Below, in pieces: positions 11,817-23,079 of a stretch of DNA of 64,000 nt. The notes under the pieces are model-generated. The model was not told the DNA's origin and made no database searches. It worked only from the letters and a program-made list of their open reading frames with translations. Source of the stretch: Wurfbainia villosa. Taxonomy: Eukaryota > Streptophyta > Magnoliopsida > Zingiberales > Zingiberaceae. Numbering within the stretch: the stretch's first letter is position 1; each line of letters starts with the position of its first letter. The stretch spans positions 54,561,704 through 54,625,703 of the forward strand of contig CM045990.1 of the NCBI GenBank assembly GCA_025175895.1. Direction: 5' to 3'. The position numbers and the translations under genes were made by a program.

Positions 11817-13117
11817 CAACTCTAAGATGGAGTAACTTTAATCAAAGGTAAGTCAAGAATAATTCTTTTGACCTCACCTTTCGCCGAAATTGCTCCAAGT
11901 CAACTTCATCTTAGAGCTATTTAACTTGACTTTAGTCAAAATATTATCATCCTTGAACTATTTTGTATAAAATAGCTCTAAAGTGATACTATTTTATACA
12001 AAATAGTTCTATATAGTACTATTTTGTATAAAACAGTTCTAAGATAAAGCACAAGTTAAGGGTTATTTTGAATAGAAAATTATATATAGGGTATTATTTT
12101 GTTAACTTTTAAAAGAGAGACGTTAATGAGTATTTTTTTCTGACAAAACTAGAACGCATAAGAATTCAATAAACTTTTATTTTTCTGCATCATTAGTACC
12201 CTCATTTGTGTTAGTATCACTTAACTATTGTAATCTTCACATATATGCATCCAAAAGCATAAAGGCAGCATGCAACTGGGCTTACAAAGATGTCAAAACA
12301 ACACAGTTTTGGAAGGTCAATCGAAAATATAGAATCAAATGAAGAATATTTACATGTTGCACAAGTATATATAAACATACAATGTTTAAAAGGTTAATCG
12401 TCATCGCACTCATGCTCGCAAATGATTATTTCTTAAGCAGATTGCCTATTGTTAATCTGAGGCCGACTGAGAGTGCAATAAGGTTAGCTGCCACACTTAA
12501 TCGCATATTTGAGCAATTGACATCAAGACATGATTGATCTATTTGTCTTCTTTGATTAAGGATGGACATTGAGACATGTTTCCTTTCGATTATCGATTGG
12601 ATATTTGATTGATGGAGATTAAGACATTATGGCATATTTGAATAAGGTTTCCTAATATATGTTAAATCATCGTCTTCTTTGTTTGTCGAACGATATTAAA
12701 TTTCATAAAATGAGTTGTTATGTAGAATTTTTCAAGTGTATCCAAGTTTGTTTGTCCGACAAACTTACAAAAGGTGTTAACTCTTATTTTCCACAAGTAT
12801 AGAAAAACAAATGAAAATTATCACTATTTTGTGTTCGCAACTCCAAATACAACTCCTTTGAGTTTTCAAAACTTCAAACAATTTGACTATATTGAATCAC
12901 CAATCTCTCTTAGCTCCTATGCACTCAAACACATCAAAATCACTTTGTCAAAATGGACTACTATTATATATATAAAACACTTTTATATAATTTTTTTTAC
13001 TGACTTAATTAAAAAAATTTAAATTTGATAAAAAAATCATTTTAACTCGATCAAAATTACTTATTAACTACTAAATGTTTATTACAACATTGTAGTAATT
13101 ATTATATAATTGTCATT
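11817..13117. other. AT-rich intergenic stretch, no gene seen
   Basis: The stretch holds short inverted and direct repeats of the type TATTTTGTATAAAA (11960-12050), which continue the sequence interrupted at 5386, and otherwise AT-rich unique DNA. No coding sequence or recognisable element was found. Confidence 0.5.
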
Positions 13118-13260
13118 GTTGGTACCGATAAGATTTATATATTTTTATAATGTTATGATATTGTCCACTTTGGACCTAAGTTTTCATAGTTTTGTTTTTG
13201 TGATTTATCCAAAAAGTTTCATACTAATGGAGATATCTTTTCATTTTATATTTCCAAAAA
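13118..13260 (+). repeat. Dispersed repeat, copy 1
   Basis: This block, with the core ATGATATTGTCCACTTTGGA, has a diverged second copy at about 28728-28860 on the far side of the nested transposon stack. The core is one I have seen repeatedly in plant intergenic DNA, but I cannot assign it to a transposon class. Confidence 0.5.
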
Positions 13261-13358
13261 TCAACTCTCAAACAAAGGATCACATTGACTCCCCTCAAGT
13301 CAAGCCTATAAGTCCTCAAAGTACTTCTTCGGTTTGATGTTTAATCCTCAACCCATCA

Positions 13359-13510
13359 GGACTTCATGTCAACTGTCTGATCCTCCTGATCCAGCTGGAT
13401 TTCTTATCAGTTATCCGATCCTTCTGACACAATTAAACTTTTTGCTAGATGTCAAGTTCTCCTAACTCAACTGGACTTCTTGCATGATGTGTGGTTCTCT
13501 TGATCCAAAC
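13359..13510 (+). repeat. 38-bp minisatellite, four units
   Basis: Four consecutive 38-bp units, each of the form GGACTTC...GATCCTCCTGATCCAGCT with substitutions, fill exactly 152 bp. No coding role is apparent. Confidence 0.7.
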
Positions 13511-14249
13511 ATGGGAGATCCCACTTTCTTTGTTTGAGGTGCATTGTTTGACATGAACCCAAGGGTAGATCCAGAATTTTAAGTTTGGAGGGGCCGTGAT
13601 GCAACTCAGATTGTTTACTCTTCGATCTTGTGCCGCCTAAGAGGGATTCTCTCCGACCGCAGCAGTAAATATTTTGAAAAAATTAACACGTATTAAATCA
13701 CCGCCAACCTATCCGACGATGACTCTCCGATGCTTAAGTCAGAATCATCATGGATGAAAGAAAATATATTAAATACAGTAAAAGTAATACAAAGTAAATT
13801 TATCTCATGCATAGCTAAAAACATATAAGAGACTGCGAAAGAATATTTAGATAATACCAAAAGAAAAAGAAATTGTCGGATAGCTAGAAAAGAAATGTCA
13901 GAAAAAATCATAAGAGATCCTCCATGATAATTAATTAAACTCAAATTTAATTAATCAAACACTATTTAATTAATGAAATAGATTAATTAATCTAACCCAA
14001 TTAATCAATTAAATCAAAATTTAATTAATTACTTTAAAATTAATTAATCAATTAAAACAGATTAATCAATCTAAAACCAATTAATCAATTAAAATAAATT
14101 AATTAATCTAAATCTAATTAATTATTTAAATCTAATCCAAATTAATTAATTCAAATAATTCGATTAATCAAAATACAAAATTGATTAAATAAAATCTTAA
14201 TTGACCTAACCTTCAAATGTCGATGGATTTCGTATCACTACAAGAAAAA

Positions 14250-14660
14250 CCCAATTTAGAGACCGATTTAGAGACCGAAAATCGGTCTCTAAAATCTATT
14301 AGAGACCGTTTTAGAAACCAAAACTTTCGGTCCCTAAATTCATGGTCTCTAATCTTAGAGACCGATTTTGTGATCGGTCTCTAATTTTAGAGACCGATCC
14401 GAAAATCGGTCTCTAAATTTAGAGACCGATTTTTCGATCGGTCTCTAAAATTAGAGACCGATCAGAAAATCGGTCTCTAAATTTAGAGACCGATTTTTTC
14501 CATTCGGTCTCTAACTTAGAGACCGATCCGAAAATCGGTCTCTAATTTTAGAGACCGAATGGAAAAAATCGGTCTCTAAGTTAGAGACCAAATGGAAAAA
14601 TCGGTCTCTAACTTAGAGACCGATATGAAAATCGGTCTCTAATCTTATAAACCAAATTTA
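14250..14660. repeat. CACTA subterminal repeats, left end
   Basis: About twenty copies of AGAGACCGAT and its complement alternate as short inverted pairs separated by TTTT/AAAA or TTCCAT-like spacers. By analogy with maize Spm these are expected to be the binding sites of the TNPA-like protein; that function is inferred. Confidence 0.85.
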
Positions 14661-14884
14661 TTACAAATTTAATTCATATGTGATTAACTTGTATATTATA
14701 AATCTAATTAATATCAATTACAATATTTACTTCTAACATCCAATCAATCATAAATACAGTATAAATATCAGAATAAATTAATTTTATTAATTTTCATATG
14801 TACACAATGACAAAATAAATAGAATGAATAATTACAACTACATTATTAATTGTAAAACTCCTTCGACCTCAAAAATATCTTATC

Positions 14885-15035
14885 CACTCCATTGCTTCAC
14901 GACCTTATGAAGTTCAACCTCATGAAGGCGACGTTGTTCATGGATGTGGCCAAGATGTCGTCGCCGAGGCCTTGGCAGCTTTTGTTGGGGTACGCCGCAT
15001 GATACTTCTTCACATTGAGCCTGACGGTAATGAAA
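14885..15035 (-). pseudogene. Captured gene fragment, laccase-like (tentative)
   Basis: On the minus strand about 43 codons are open and have gene-like composition within AT-rich transposon DNA. The peptide contains NVKKYHAAYPNKSCQG followed by ILATSMNNVAF and ends at a stop. The spacing of CQG, A-S and NN-F recalls the segment of plant laccases ending in NNVSF, but the match is short and from memory. It could also be part of another protein or a remnant of the element's own gene. Confidence 0.3.
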
Positions 15036-15289
15036 AGGAGTGATTGAACAATATTTTTTTACATAAAATTGGAAAAAGAACAAAATAAGCTAGCTCGTAA
15101 TTTCACTTTGTGCTTTTGCGATGGCCACAGATAAAGCAATCTTGTGTATCTTTCTGTTTAGTCTGCACATAATATATTTTTTCCACCTGCATATGGGAAA
15201 CCAAAAATCAATAAAACAAATAAAAGTCAAGTTTAATATATTTTGGAGAATTATCGAGCGTATCAAAACAACACAGGCCGTGTCAGAGG

Positions 15290-15450
15290 TTCCAGGACTC
15301 AACACACCCGGGGTGTGTTAGCCGACACGCCTCACCTCTAATGGGCGACACGCCCATGTTCCTTGACACACCCGGGGTGTGTTAGCCAACACACCCCGGG
15401 TGTGCTAGGCTAAATTGGCGACACGCCCATGCTCTCCATGCCATGGGCGT
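15290..15450. repeat. GC-rich GACACGCCCATG repeats of CACTA, left block
   Basis: GC-rich direct and inverted repeats of CGACACGCCCATG and its complement lie between the AT-rich subterminal zone and the coding region. The block is interrupted by the Copia insertion at 15451 and continues at 20916-21010, where GACACGCCCATG and CATGGGCGTGTC form a near-perfect hairpin. Confidence 0.7.
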
Positions 15451-16583
15451 TGTTAGGGCAATCTCTTGCCGTGATATGGTTTTGATGGTGTGGCAAAGGG
15501 TTTAAGTTAGTGTGTTATGTTTATTTGATATGTGCGTTGAAGTCGTGCAGGACTTAGTAATTCGCACATGGAGCCATGGCGAGTTTCACATCTCATGACT
15601 CGTGCCTTGAGTCGGTGAAGGATAGCTTTGCGGAAGCCGTGCGCTTGGAGCATCCGAGGGACCGCCGGACGAGAAGCTTGGAGTGAAGCCGGAGGAAGTA
15701 GACTTCGAGGCAAGAGACGCGAAGGAGCATTGCAGAGCCGTGCGCCTGATGCTGCCGAGGGACGTGGCCGTGAACGAAGAGAACCGGCGAGGACTCGAAA
15801 TGAGTGAGCGATTGTAACACGGGAGGGTAGCTCTTAGGTGGGCCAAGTGTCGGATGGGTTTGACACGCCATGGAATGTCAGTGTAGCTCGTATCGATTGG
15901 GGTTTGTGGCGGCCGATCATGGCCATCGTTAGCGATCAATAGATAACGATCGGCTGCAAGGCGTGATCGTCAATCGATAGGGTTTAGCCGGCCGCTCGTA
16001 GCCGAAGGCGATCGACTACGGGTCGTGATCGGTGGTGAGTCCAGTGATCGCCAAGAGTTCCGTTGGACAACAGCGGTCCGCATCCGGCGTGTTCGAGGCC
16101 GTTGTAGTAACGGTCGATCGCCATGGGCGGTAATCGTGATGGCGGCTAACGGAAGAAGTTAGCCCTCTCTATAAAAAGAGAGGGTGTGAGCCTTTGAGAG
16201 GCTAATGCTTAAGTTCCAAACAATCTTCCTAGTGCCCCACAAGCTCTAAACTCTTCTTACTCGCTTTTAATCCATTCTATTTGTAAGAAGAGTGATCTTG
16301 ATTGTAAAGGTTACCTCCACCTAGCTTGGTGCAAAGGAGAGACCGATAGTGATTGGTTTTGGCGGAGTGATTCACCGTGGACGAATCGGACCGTGGATTA
16401 GCGGCGTAGCCGTGAACCACGTTACATCTTGTGTTAGCATTGTCTATTTCCTTTGCTTTGTTTTTATTTATTTAATTTGCTTGTATTGTTGTTTCCGCTT
16501 GCGCTAATCTAATTGTAGACGAGCAAATTCCTAACCAACGAACGAGGGCTATTCACCCCCTCTAGCCGCCATCCGATCCTACA
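15451..16583 (+). repeat. 5' LTR of family B element
   Basis: 1133 bp. The part from about 16150 to 16583 is almost identical to the 3' LTR, including a TATA box, TATAAAAAG, at 16170-16178. The part from about 15540 to 16150 differs from it by many 1-8-bp indels. It ends ATCCTACA. Confidence 0.9.
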
Positions 16584-16585
16584 AG

Positions 16586-16600
16586 TGGTATCGAGCCGAG
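16586..16600 (+). other. Primer-binding site of family B element
   Basis: TGGTATCGAGCCGAG starts two bases after the 5' LTR and matches the start of the usual plant Copia site TGGTATCAGAGC, with a one-base difference in the middle. Confidence 0.8.
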
Positions 16601-16643
16601 GTTGCTTGTCACCGGACTAACCCGCAACAAGCCCTACATCAAA

Positions 16644-18383
16644 ATGGCCGGCTCCAACATCCATCCTCCGGTTTGAAGGAGAATTCGCTGGTGGAAGAAG
16701 CGAATGGAGTTATTTTTCGAAACGGATTTTGATATAATGATTACAATGGAATCCGGTTTCGTTTTGCCTAGGGATGAAGAGGGGAAGCCAATAGAGAAAT
16801 CTAGGTGGACCAAGAGGCAAAGAGAGGAGCACCTTGCAAACTCAAAGCCAAGCACCATCTCTACAATGTGCTCCTCAACAAGAGATCAACCGGATCGAGA
16901 ATGTGCTAGCGCCAAGGAGATGTGGAGAAGCTTATAGAACTCCATGAAGGCACATCCGAGGCCAAGCTAGCAAGGAGAGATCTCCTCCGCTCCCAACTAT
17001 CCAATATAAAACTAGAAAAGGAGAAAAGGTAACCCTACTACACACTACACTCTAGGTTTAAAGAAATTTTAATTGGGCTAACAAGTGTAGGTGAGAAGCT
17101 ATCGAACGGGACATGCTCATGAAGGCTATAGATGCCTTTCCCGGTCCTCAAAGTGGAGTTCCATGGTGGACTCCTTCTATATGTCCAAGAACTTGGAAGT
17201 AAGTACCTTGGAGGAGTTCTTCTCGACAATGGAGCTCACGAAAGCGAGGCTTGAAGGAATTCAAGAAGAGCCAAGAATTCAACCCTCAAGAGGAGTAGCA
17301 TTGTTGGCAAACAAGGGGAAGAAGAAGATGGAAGTCCTCCTCCTCCGATGATGAAGCCTCCTCCTCCTCCATGGATAGCACCGAAGAAGCCTATATGGTA
17401 AGGAGGGTGAGGCGTGTATTTAAGAATTTTAGATTTGATAAATCAAATGATAGGATGAGAAGACCAAGGGGGAAGGTCATATGCTACAATTGCCAAGGAG
17501 AAGGGCACATAAGGGACAATTGTCCTCTCCTAAACAAAAGCAAGGAAGAGAGGAAAAAGAAAGAAGAAAAGAAGAAGAAAAAGGGGAGCAAGAAAAATAA
17601 GGAAGAGGAGAAGAAGGCCAAAGAAAAGGGAAGGTCAAAGCATTCAAGGCCAAGACATGGGATGATCCTTCCTCATCCTCCTCCTCATCATCGGATGAGG
17701 AGAATGCCTTTGTCGCCAATTTGGCCTTGATGGCCTTTGACGATTTGGATTGCTCCTCCTCCGAAAATGAAGGATCAAGCACAAGAGGAGAGAGCTCAAG
17801 TGAAGGGGGAGCCTCCTCCACATCATCATCCTCCTCATCATCCGAAGAAGAAGAGGACATGGAAACTATGGTAACGAAAGCCTCTCCTAGTAAAATAGTT
17901 TCTATGATTTCTAGTTTAACTAGGGATTTGTTTAGAGCAAAGAAGAAAAATAAATGCATGCTAGATCAAATTAAGGCATTAGAAAATAAGCTAGAAAATG
18001 CATGCTTAAATAATAATGATACTTCTTCTTGCCATGATGATGCATGCTCACATGATAATTATGTGCCTTTAGATGTTAGTGATGCATGCATAGAAGAAAA
18101 TAGGGCATTAAGGGAAAAGGTAGATTATTTAACCAAAGCCCTAGGAAAATTCACAATTGGCTCCAACACCTTGAATATGATCATAGGGAGCCAAAGGGCA
18201 AGTTTTAACAAGAAAGGCCTAGGCTACAAGGAAAAGAAAAATGAAAAGGCCTACAAATGCCTAATTGCTAGGGGACAAGATAAAAAGAAAGCAATAGCTA
18301 GAAAATGGATCCCCAAGGAATATTTAGTGAACCCAATAGGAAAGAACTTATTTTGGGTTCCAAAATCCATTCTTAAGGGTTAG
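16644..18383 (+). pseudogene. Gag polyprotein (UBN2 type) of family B, broken
   Basis: ATG at 16644 gives MAGSNIHPPV then a stop. Beyond it the reading continues with MELFFETDFDIMITMESG and RWTKRQREEHLANSK (16704-16860), then EGTSEAKLARRDLLRSQLS and KAIDAFP in other frames. This is the order of the UBN2 gag domain of plant Copia elements. A CCHC knuckle, CYNCQGEGHIRDNCP, lies near 17481-17526, followed by Lys-rich and Ser/Glu-rich low-complexity stretches. The longest open part, 17721-18383, ends with KEYLVNPIGKNLFWVPKS and a stop. At least four frame changes or stops inactivate it. The antisense open frame at 17477-17959 only mirrors the low-complexity tract. Confidence 0.8.
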
Positions 18384-19717
18384 AACAACCCTAGGGTAGT
18401 CAACCATATGAACTTGACCTATATCATATTTTGGTTGACTTAGGATGACGGGACAACATTTTTTAGATAGTGTTGGGTGATGATAACGTACCCATAAATA
18501 GGTAATAATGTTTAAATCATGATGATTGATGTAATTCCTATGTATGTCTTAAATCATGATTTATGATTTTGAAATTTGGCACGTTATCACTAGAAATAGG
18601 TTTAAGTCATGCTTTAGGTGATAATTTGCTTATTATCATCATATAATACCTAATGCATGACTATTATTTGATGGATACATGAGGTTCATGATCATAATGT
18701 AGAATTAATTGATATATGTCATTATGATCATGTAGGATGTTAGGTTGATACTTAACCATGATAGAATTGCATGAATATATTGGTTAAGTATATACAAATA
18801 CCCCCTAGGAGACATCTCATACTCACTATAGGCTAACTTGATTGCAAACTTAGCATGGGTGAGATATTAGGATGATACAAATGTCCACTAATGCCTATGG
18901 CATTTAGATGGTTATTTGAAGTATCAAAATAGCAATAATAGACCAATCATGGGGAAGGCTTATGTTTAATTCATAGACATATTGCCCAAAGATCATGGTT
19001 GGATATTTCATATGTTTTCAAAACAATTTCTTACCTTAAAATACATGTATTCATGTTTTGAAACAATTGGATGCAAAACTAGGTAGCTAACTTGATACTA
19101 GAATGATCAAAAACCTAGTGGTTTTAGAACTTTTGGATTTTTGGCAAAAACAAGAAAATATAATGAGTTTTCATGAAAAACTATTTTTCATTGAGAGATA
19201 TACTTAAAAGAAATATTTTCCTCAAATTTCATGATTTTAGAATTTTAGAATTTATAATGCATTTACAAATTTCATCGAGAAAATCGAAATATGGATTCAT
19301 TTATGCGATCATTGCCATGATAGGATCATTTGGTAGCTAAATCAGAATATTGAAGGCCGAATTCAGTTTGTAAACCTCCTACAAGTGGTAGAAATATACT
19401 TTATGTCATCAACAAATGGTACCCAATTTTAAATCAACTTGACATATTTTTCCTCCATTATACTTGATGCCATGAGCTTATAACTTAGTGTTAATCTTTT
19501 TGATGGTGTCAAAGGGGAGAAATAAGTATGTTTAAGTTAATCACTTTAGGGAGAAATATATTGTAGGGGAGAAATATATGATAGGAGGAGAAAATTTGCA
19601 TAGAATTTCATGGATTAAGGGAGTTGCATGTTGTTATATCATGTTTATCTTTACATGCTTTCTTACCTTAGAATTTATATCAAATGTTTTACCTAACTTA
19701 AGCGGTTGCCACACATC
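18384..19717. other. Non-coding spacer of family B element
   Basis: About 1.3 kb of AT-rich sequence between the gag stop and the polypurine tract. It has ATGATCAT-type simple motifs and no recognisable pol coding sequence. It corresponds in position, but not clearly in sequence, to the spacer of family A. Confidence 0.6.
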
Positions 19718-19728
19718 AAAGGGGAGAT
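19718..19728 (+). other. Polypurine tract of family B element
   Basis: AAAGGGGAGAT directly before the TG start of the 3' LTR. Confidence 0.75.
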
Positions 19729-20915
19729 TGTTAGGGCAATCTCTTGCCGTGATATGGTTTTGATGGTGTGCAAAGGGTTTAAGTTAGTTTGATATGTTGA
19801 TTTGATATGTGCGTTGAAGTCGTGCGAGGACTTAGTGGTCGCACATGGAGTATGGCGAGTTCACATCTCATGACTCGTGCCTTGAGTCGGTGAAGGATAG
19901 CTTTGCGGAAGCCGTGCGCTTGGAGCATCAGGGACCAGCCGGACGAGCTTGGAGTGGCGGAGAAGTAGACTTGAGGCAAGAGGCGAAGGAGCATTGCGAG
20001 CCGTGCGCTGATCTTTGCTTAGGGGCGTGGCGAAGCGAAGAACCGGCGAGGACTCAGAAATGATGAGTGGCGATTGTAACCGGGAAGGGTAGCTCTTAGG
20101 TGAAACTTGGCCATTTGGCGAGTGTCGGATGGGTTTTCCGACACGGTCATTGCCATGTCATGGCGATCGGCTCTGTCAGTGTAGCTCGGCGGTATCTGGC
20201 CCGATCGCGGTTTGTGGCGATAGTCGATCGCCATACGCTAGCGATCGTTCCGAAGATCACGATCGGCCAAGGCGCGACCGATCGTCAATAGGGTTTTTGG
20301 CCAGACCGCCGTAGCCGCCGGCAGCCGATTCGACTGTCGCCGATCGGTGAGGTCCAAGCCGATCGCTAAGAGTTCCGCTGATTGGACAACGGTCGGCATC
20401 CGACGTGTTCGGAGGTCGTTGTAGTGACGGCAGTCGACTGCCATGGGCGGCAGTCGACTGATGGCGGCCAACGGGCAGAAGTTAGCCCTCTCTATAAAAA
20501 GAGAGGGTGTGAGCCTTTGAGAGGCTAATGCTTAAGTTCCAAACAATCTTCCTAGTGCCCCACAAGCTCTAAACTCTTCTTACTCGCTTTTAATCCATTC
20601 TATTTGTAAGAAGAGTGATCTTGATTGTAAAGGTTACCTCCACCTAGCTTGGTGCAAAGGAGAGACCATTTAGTGGATTGGTTGAGCGGAGTGATTCACC
20701 GAGGACGAATCGGGGACCGTGGATTAGCGGCGTAGCCGTGAACCACGTTACATCTTGTGTTAGCATTGTCTATTTCCTTTGCTTTGTTTTTATTTGTTTA
20801 ATTTGCTTGTATTGTTGTTTCCGCTTGCGCTAATCTAATTGTAGACGAGCAAATTCCAATAACCAACGAACGAGGGCTATTCACCCCCCTCTAGCCGGCC
20901 ATCCGATCACTCACA
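19729..20915 (+). repeat. 3' LTR of family B element
   Basis: 1187 bp. TATA box TATAAAAA at 20493-20500. It contains two intact CAGTCGACTG palindromes (about 20430-20462) where the 5' LTR has shortened, altered strings. It ends CTCACA, followed by the target duplication GGCGT. Confidence 0.9.
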
Positions 20916-21540
20916 GGCGTGTCGGCCTATTTCCAGGGAGCAAAATTGGCGACACGCCCATGCTCTCCATTGGCATGGGCGTGTCGCCCTATTTCCATTG
21001 GCATGGGTATGTTTCAAAACATATACAAGATATGCAATGAAATATAGAAATTTAAAACAAAATCAAAGAACAATATAAAAAAAAATACCTTTCATCCAAT
21101 AATATCCAGAACGTCTTCAAACATCATTATTGAGTTCCTTTGATCAATATAGCAGTCATTGATATTTTTTTCATTTTTCACAAAATTTACTCAATCATTA
21201 AGAAAGAGACATGTTCAACTGTACATACTACAATAATATGATATTGTTTGTAATTACAAAATATTACACATTGCAAAAAGATCCTAGCATATCAAAAAAT
21301 AGGAATGGTTAATACAATATTGTGGAGCATATCAAAAAGAAACAGCTAAATGTACCATTACAATCTCCTTGAAACACCTTAAACATCTTTACTTGGTAGG
21401 CTGCAAATATTGACAAAGAATATATGTTTACATTTGAATAAAAATTGCATAGAGAGTAGTATAAATTCAACAGATGAATAAGGGTGTGAGAAGATTAAGA
21501 AAGGAAAAGTAATAATGTATTACCTCAACCATTGCAAAAT
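20916..21540. other. CACTA interior between retroelement and TNPA-like gene
   Basis: The first 95 bp continue the GC-rich GACACGCCCATG repeats. The rest is AT-rich, probably the 3' non-coding part of the TNPA-like gene on the minus strand. No other feature is seen. Confidence 0.5.
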
Positions 21541-21556
21541 CGATGATAAACTAAAC

Positions 21557-22860
21557 CTAAGAAGAGTTGCCTCCGTCGTTACCATTTGGATCTTGAGTTT
21601 CTTGCGATGCAATACTGCGAGGGGTTGGGAAAAAGAAAGGGCTCATTGATGGTTGTGAAGGCATAAAACGAGCTATGAAAGCTTGCATTGATTGTTCGAC
21701 TGCTTGGTTGACCCGATCTTCAATAGTTTCCTCTAATGCCGTGAATTTTTGTTTCAAGTATTCATTTTCCTTTCGTAATTCCTCCATTTGGTGAGCTGTA
21801 GAACTCGATGCACTCTTGAGTCTAGGAGTAGACATATCGAATACCACTTTTGCATGGGAGCCTAGGCCATAGAGGGAGTTTTTTTTGCTTCCACCTACAA
21901 CCTCATAGTATATGGCATTTATATCATTGTGCGATGGAGTCTGTAAATCACCTCCCTCTATCCAATGTGCAGCCTGTGCAACTTTCTCGGCTATTTGGTC
22001 CTACATAAAAGTATATATGATTAGTATAGTATAGTAAAATAACAAAGAAAAATCTTACATCTATGGCCTGTGATTTTTGATCTACAAAAGTCCCATCTTT
22101 CCGCTGGTGGGTACTACGAAAAAGCTCCCAACAATTAGTTGGTCGTTGTAGTGTGTCTTCCTGCATAACAGAAAAATATTAAGTTTAAAAAATAACTCAT
22201 GTTATTTATATTTCGGTAAATAAATAATCAAGAAAACACAACCATCATAAGAGCATGCTCTATACTAGAGCGGGAGCCACCAGTATGCTTTCCGACAGAA
22301 TCCGAGTTTCTATTATTTTATGCAACCGTTGAATTTTTTTTCCATTGAGGTCGGTCCCAAATTTTTTTCCATTCATCCCACAATTCATCTGGTATATGAG
22401 ATGGTTTTGTCTTTACTTTTCTCCATTTATATAGCAACGACTTGTATCGTTTGCGACAATATAGATTCCATATGTCTTTAAATTTAGTTTCTTGACCTGG
22501 CTCCCATGTATATCTTTTCTGAAAAAAATTCTCAAAATTAGCATAAAGGGATATTATACAATTACAATAATAATCGAATACTCACCACAAATTCTTTAAA
22601 ATAGAAATCCTTCGTGTGTGTGTCTACATTCTTCCATGTAGTGGATTGACGTTCTTTGAATATTTTAGTTATATATGATGAAATACCATGACCATTGGGA
22701 GTAAAGCTGCAATGATAAAATTTCTGCTATTATGACACACTTAATACCTTTATGACTATAAATTACGATAAAATCTTACCTATCGCCTATAATTTTCAAT
22801 GACTGATCTTTTTGTATTCTATCTGCCATTAATATATCTCTGTAGAAAATGTAGTGTCAT
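21557..22860 (-). pseudogene. TNPA-like protein of CACTA (Ptta/En/Spm type)
   Basis: On the minus strand, segments encode YTWEPGQETKFKDIWNLY (about 22510-22460), DELWDEWKKIWDRPQWKKNS (22390-22335), then NNRNSDSVGKHTGGSRSS (22315-22265). They continue with PTNCWELFRSTHQRKDGTF (about 22145-22090) and a C-terminal coiled-coil-like segment with EELRKENEYLKQKF (about 21800-21740). This order is that of the plant Ptta/En/Spm transposase family, thought to bind the subterminal repeats. An in-frame TAA separates the second and third segments unless an unseen intron removes it. Introns separate the other parts. Confidence 0.75.
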
Positions 22861-23079
22861 AGACAATTCGAAATAATAATATATTTCATACTCATGTTTT
22901 CAAACCAACATGTAAAAAAACATGTTATCCAATAATTTTCAAATAATTTAACAACAATACATATATTAATTGCTTGATATTTAACAAATCATATGACTAA
23001 TATAAACATTCCAAGTTTCATCATTTGAGAAAATGCCATAAGCATAGTTTGCAAGCATAATTCATGAATCCCATTACAA

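Larger units (their letters stand above)
15451..20915 (+). mobile_element. Gag-only SIRE-like Copia element, family B, nested in CACTA
   Basis: LTRs at 15451-16583 and 19729-20915, TG...CA ends, and a perfect 5-bp target duplication GGCGT (15446-15450, 20916-20920). A primer-binding site for initiator Met tRNA follows the 5' LTR and a polypurine tract precedes the 3' LTR. The interior holds a UBN2-type gag with one zinc knuckle and then a spacer of about 1.3 kb; no pol domains are seen. It broke the GC-rich repeat block of the CACTA element, so it is younger than that element. Confidence 0.93.

Noticed and set aside
12774..13022. 82-codon open frame
   Set aside because: AT-rich, no recognisable product, no homologous segment or gene-like composition.
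14250..14660. Regularly spaced short repeats resembling a CRISPR array
   Set aside because: Repeats alternate in orientation, spacers are a few bases long, and the block is the subterminal zone of a plant CACTA transposon.
15586..15939. Minus-strand open frames of about 92-117 codons in the 5' LTR of family B
   Set aside because: No counterpart is open in the 3' LTR (19729-20915), as expected for chance frames.
17477..17959. 160-codon minus-strand open frame rich in Ser, Glu and Pro
   Set aside because: It is antisense to the low-complexity Lys/Ser/Glu tract of the family B gag; the plus strand has the zinc knuckle.
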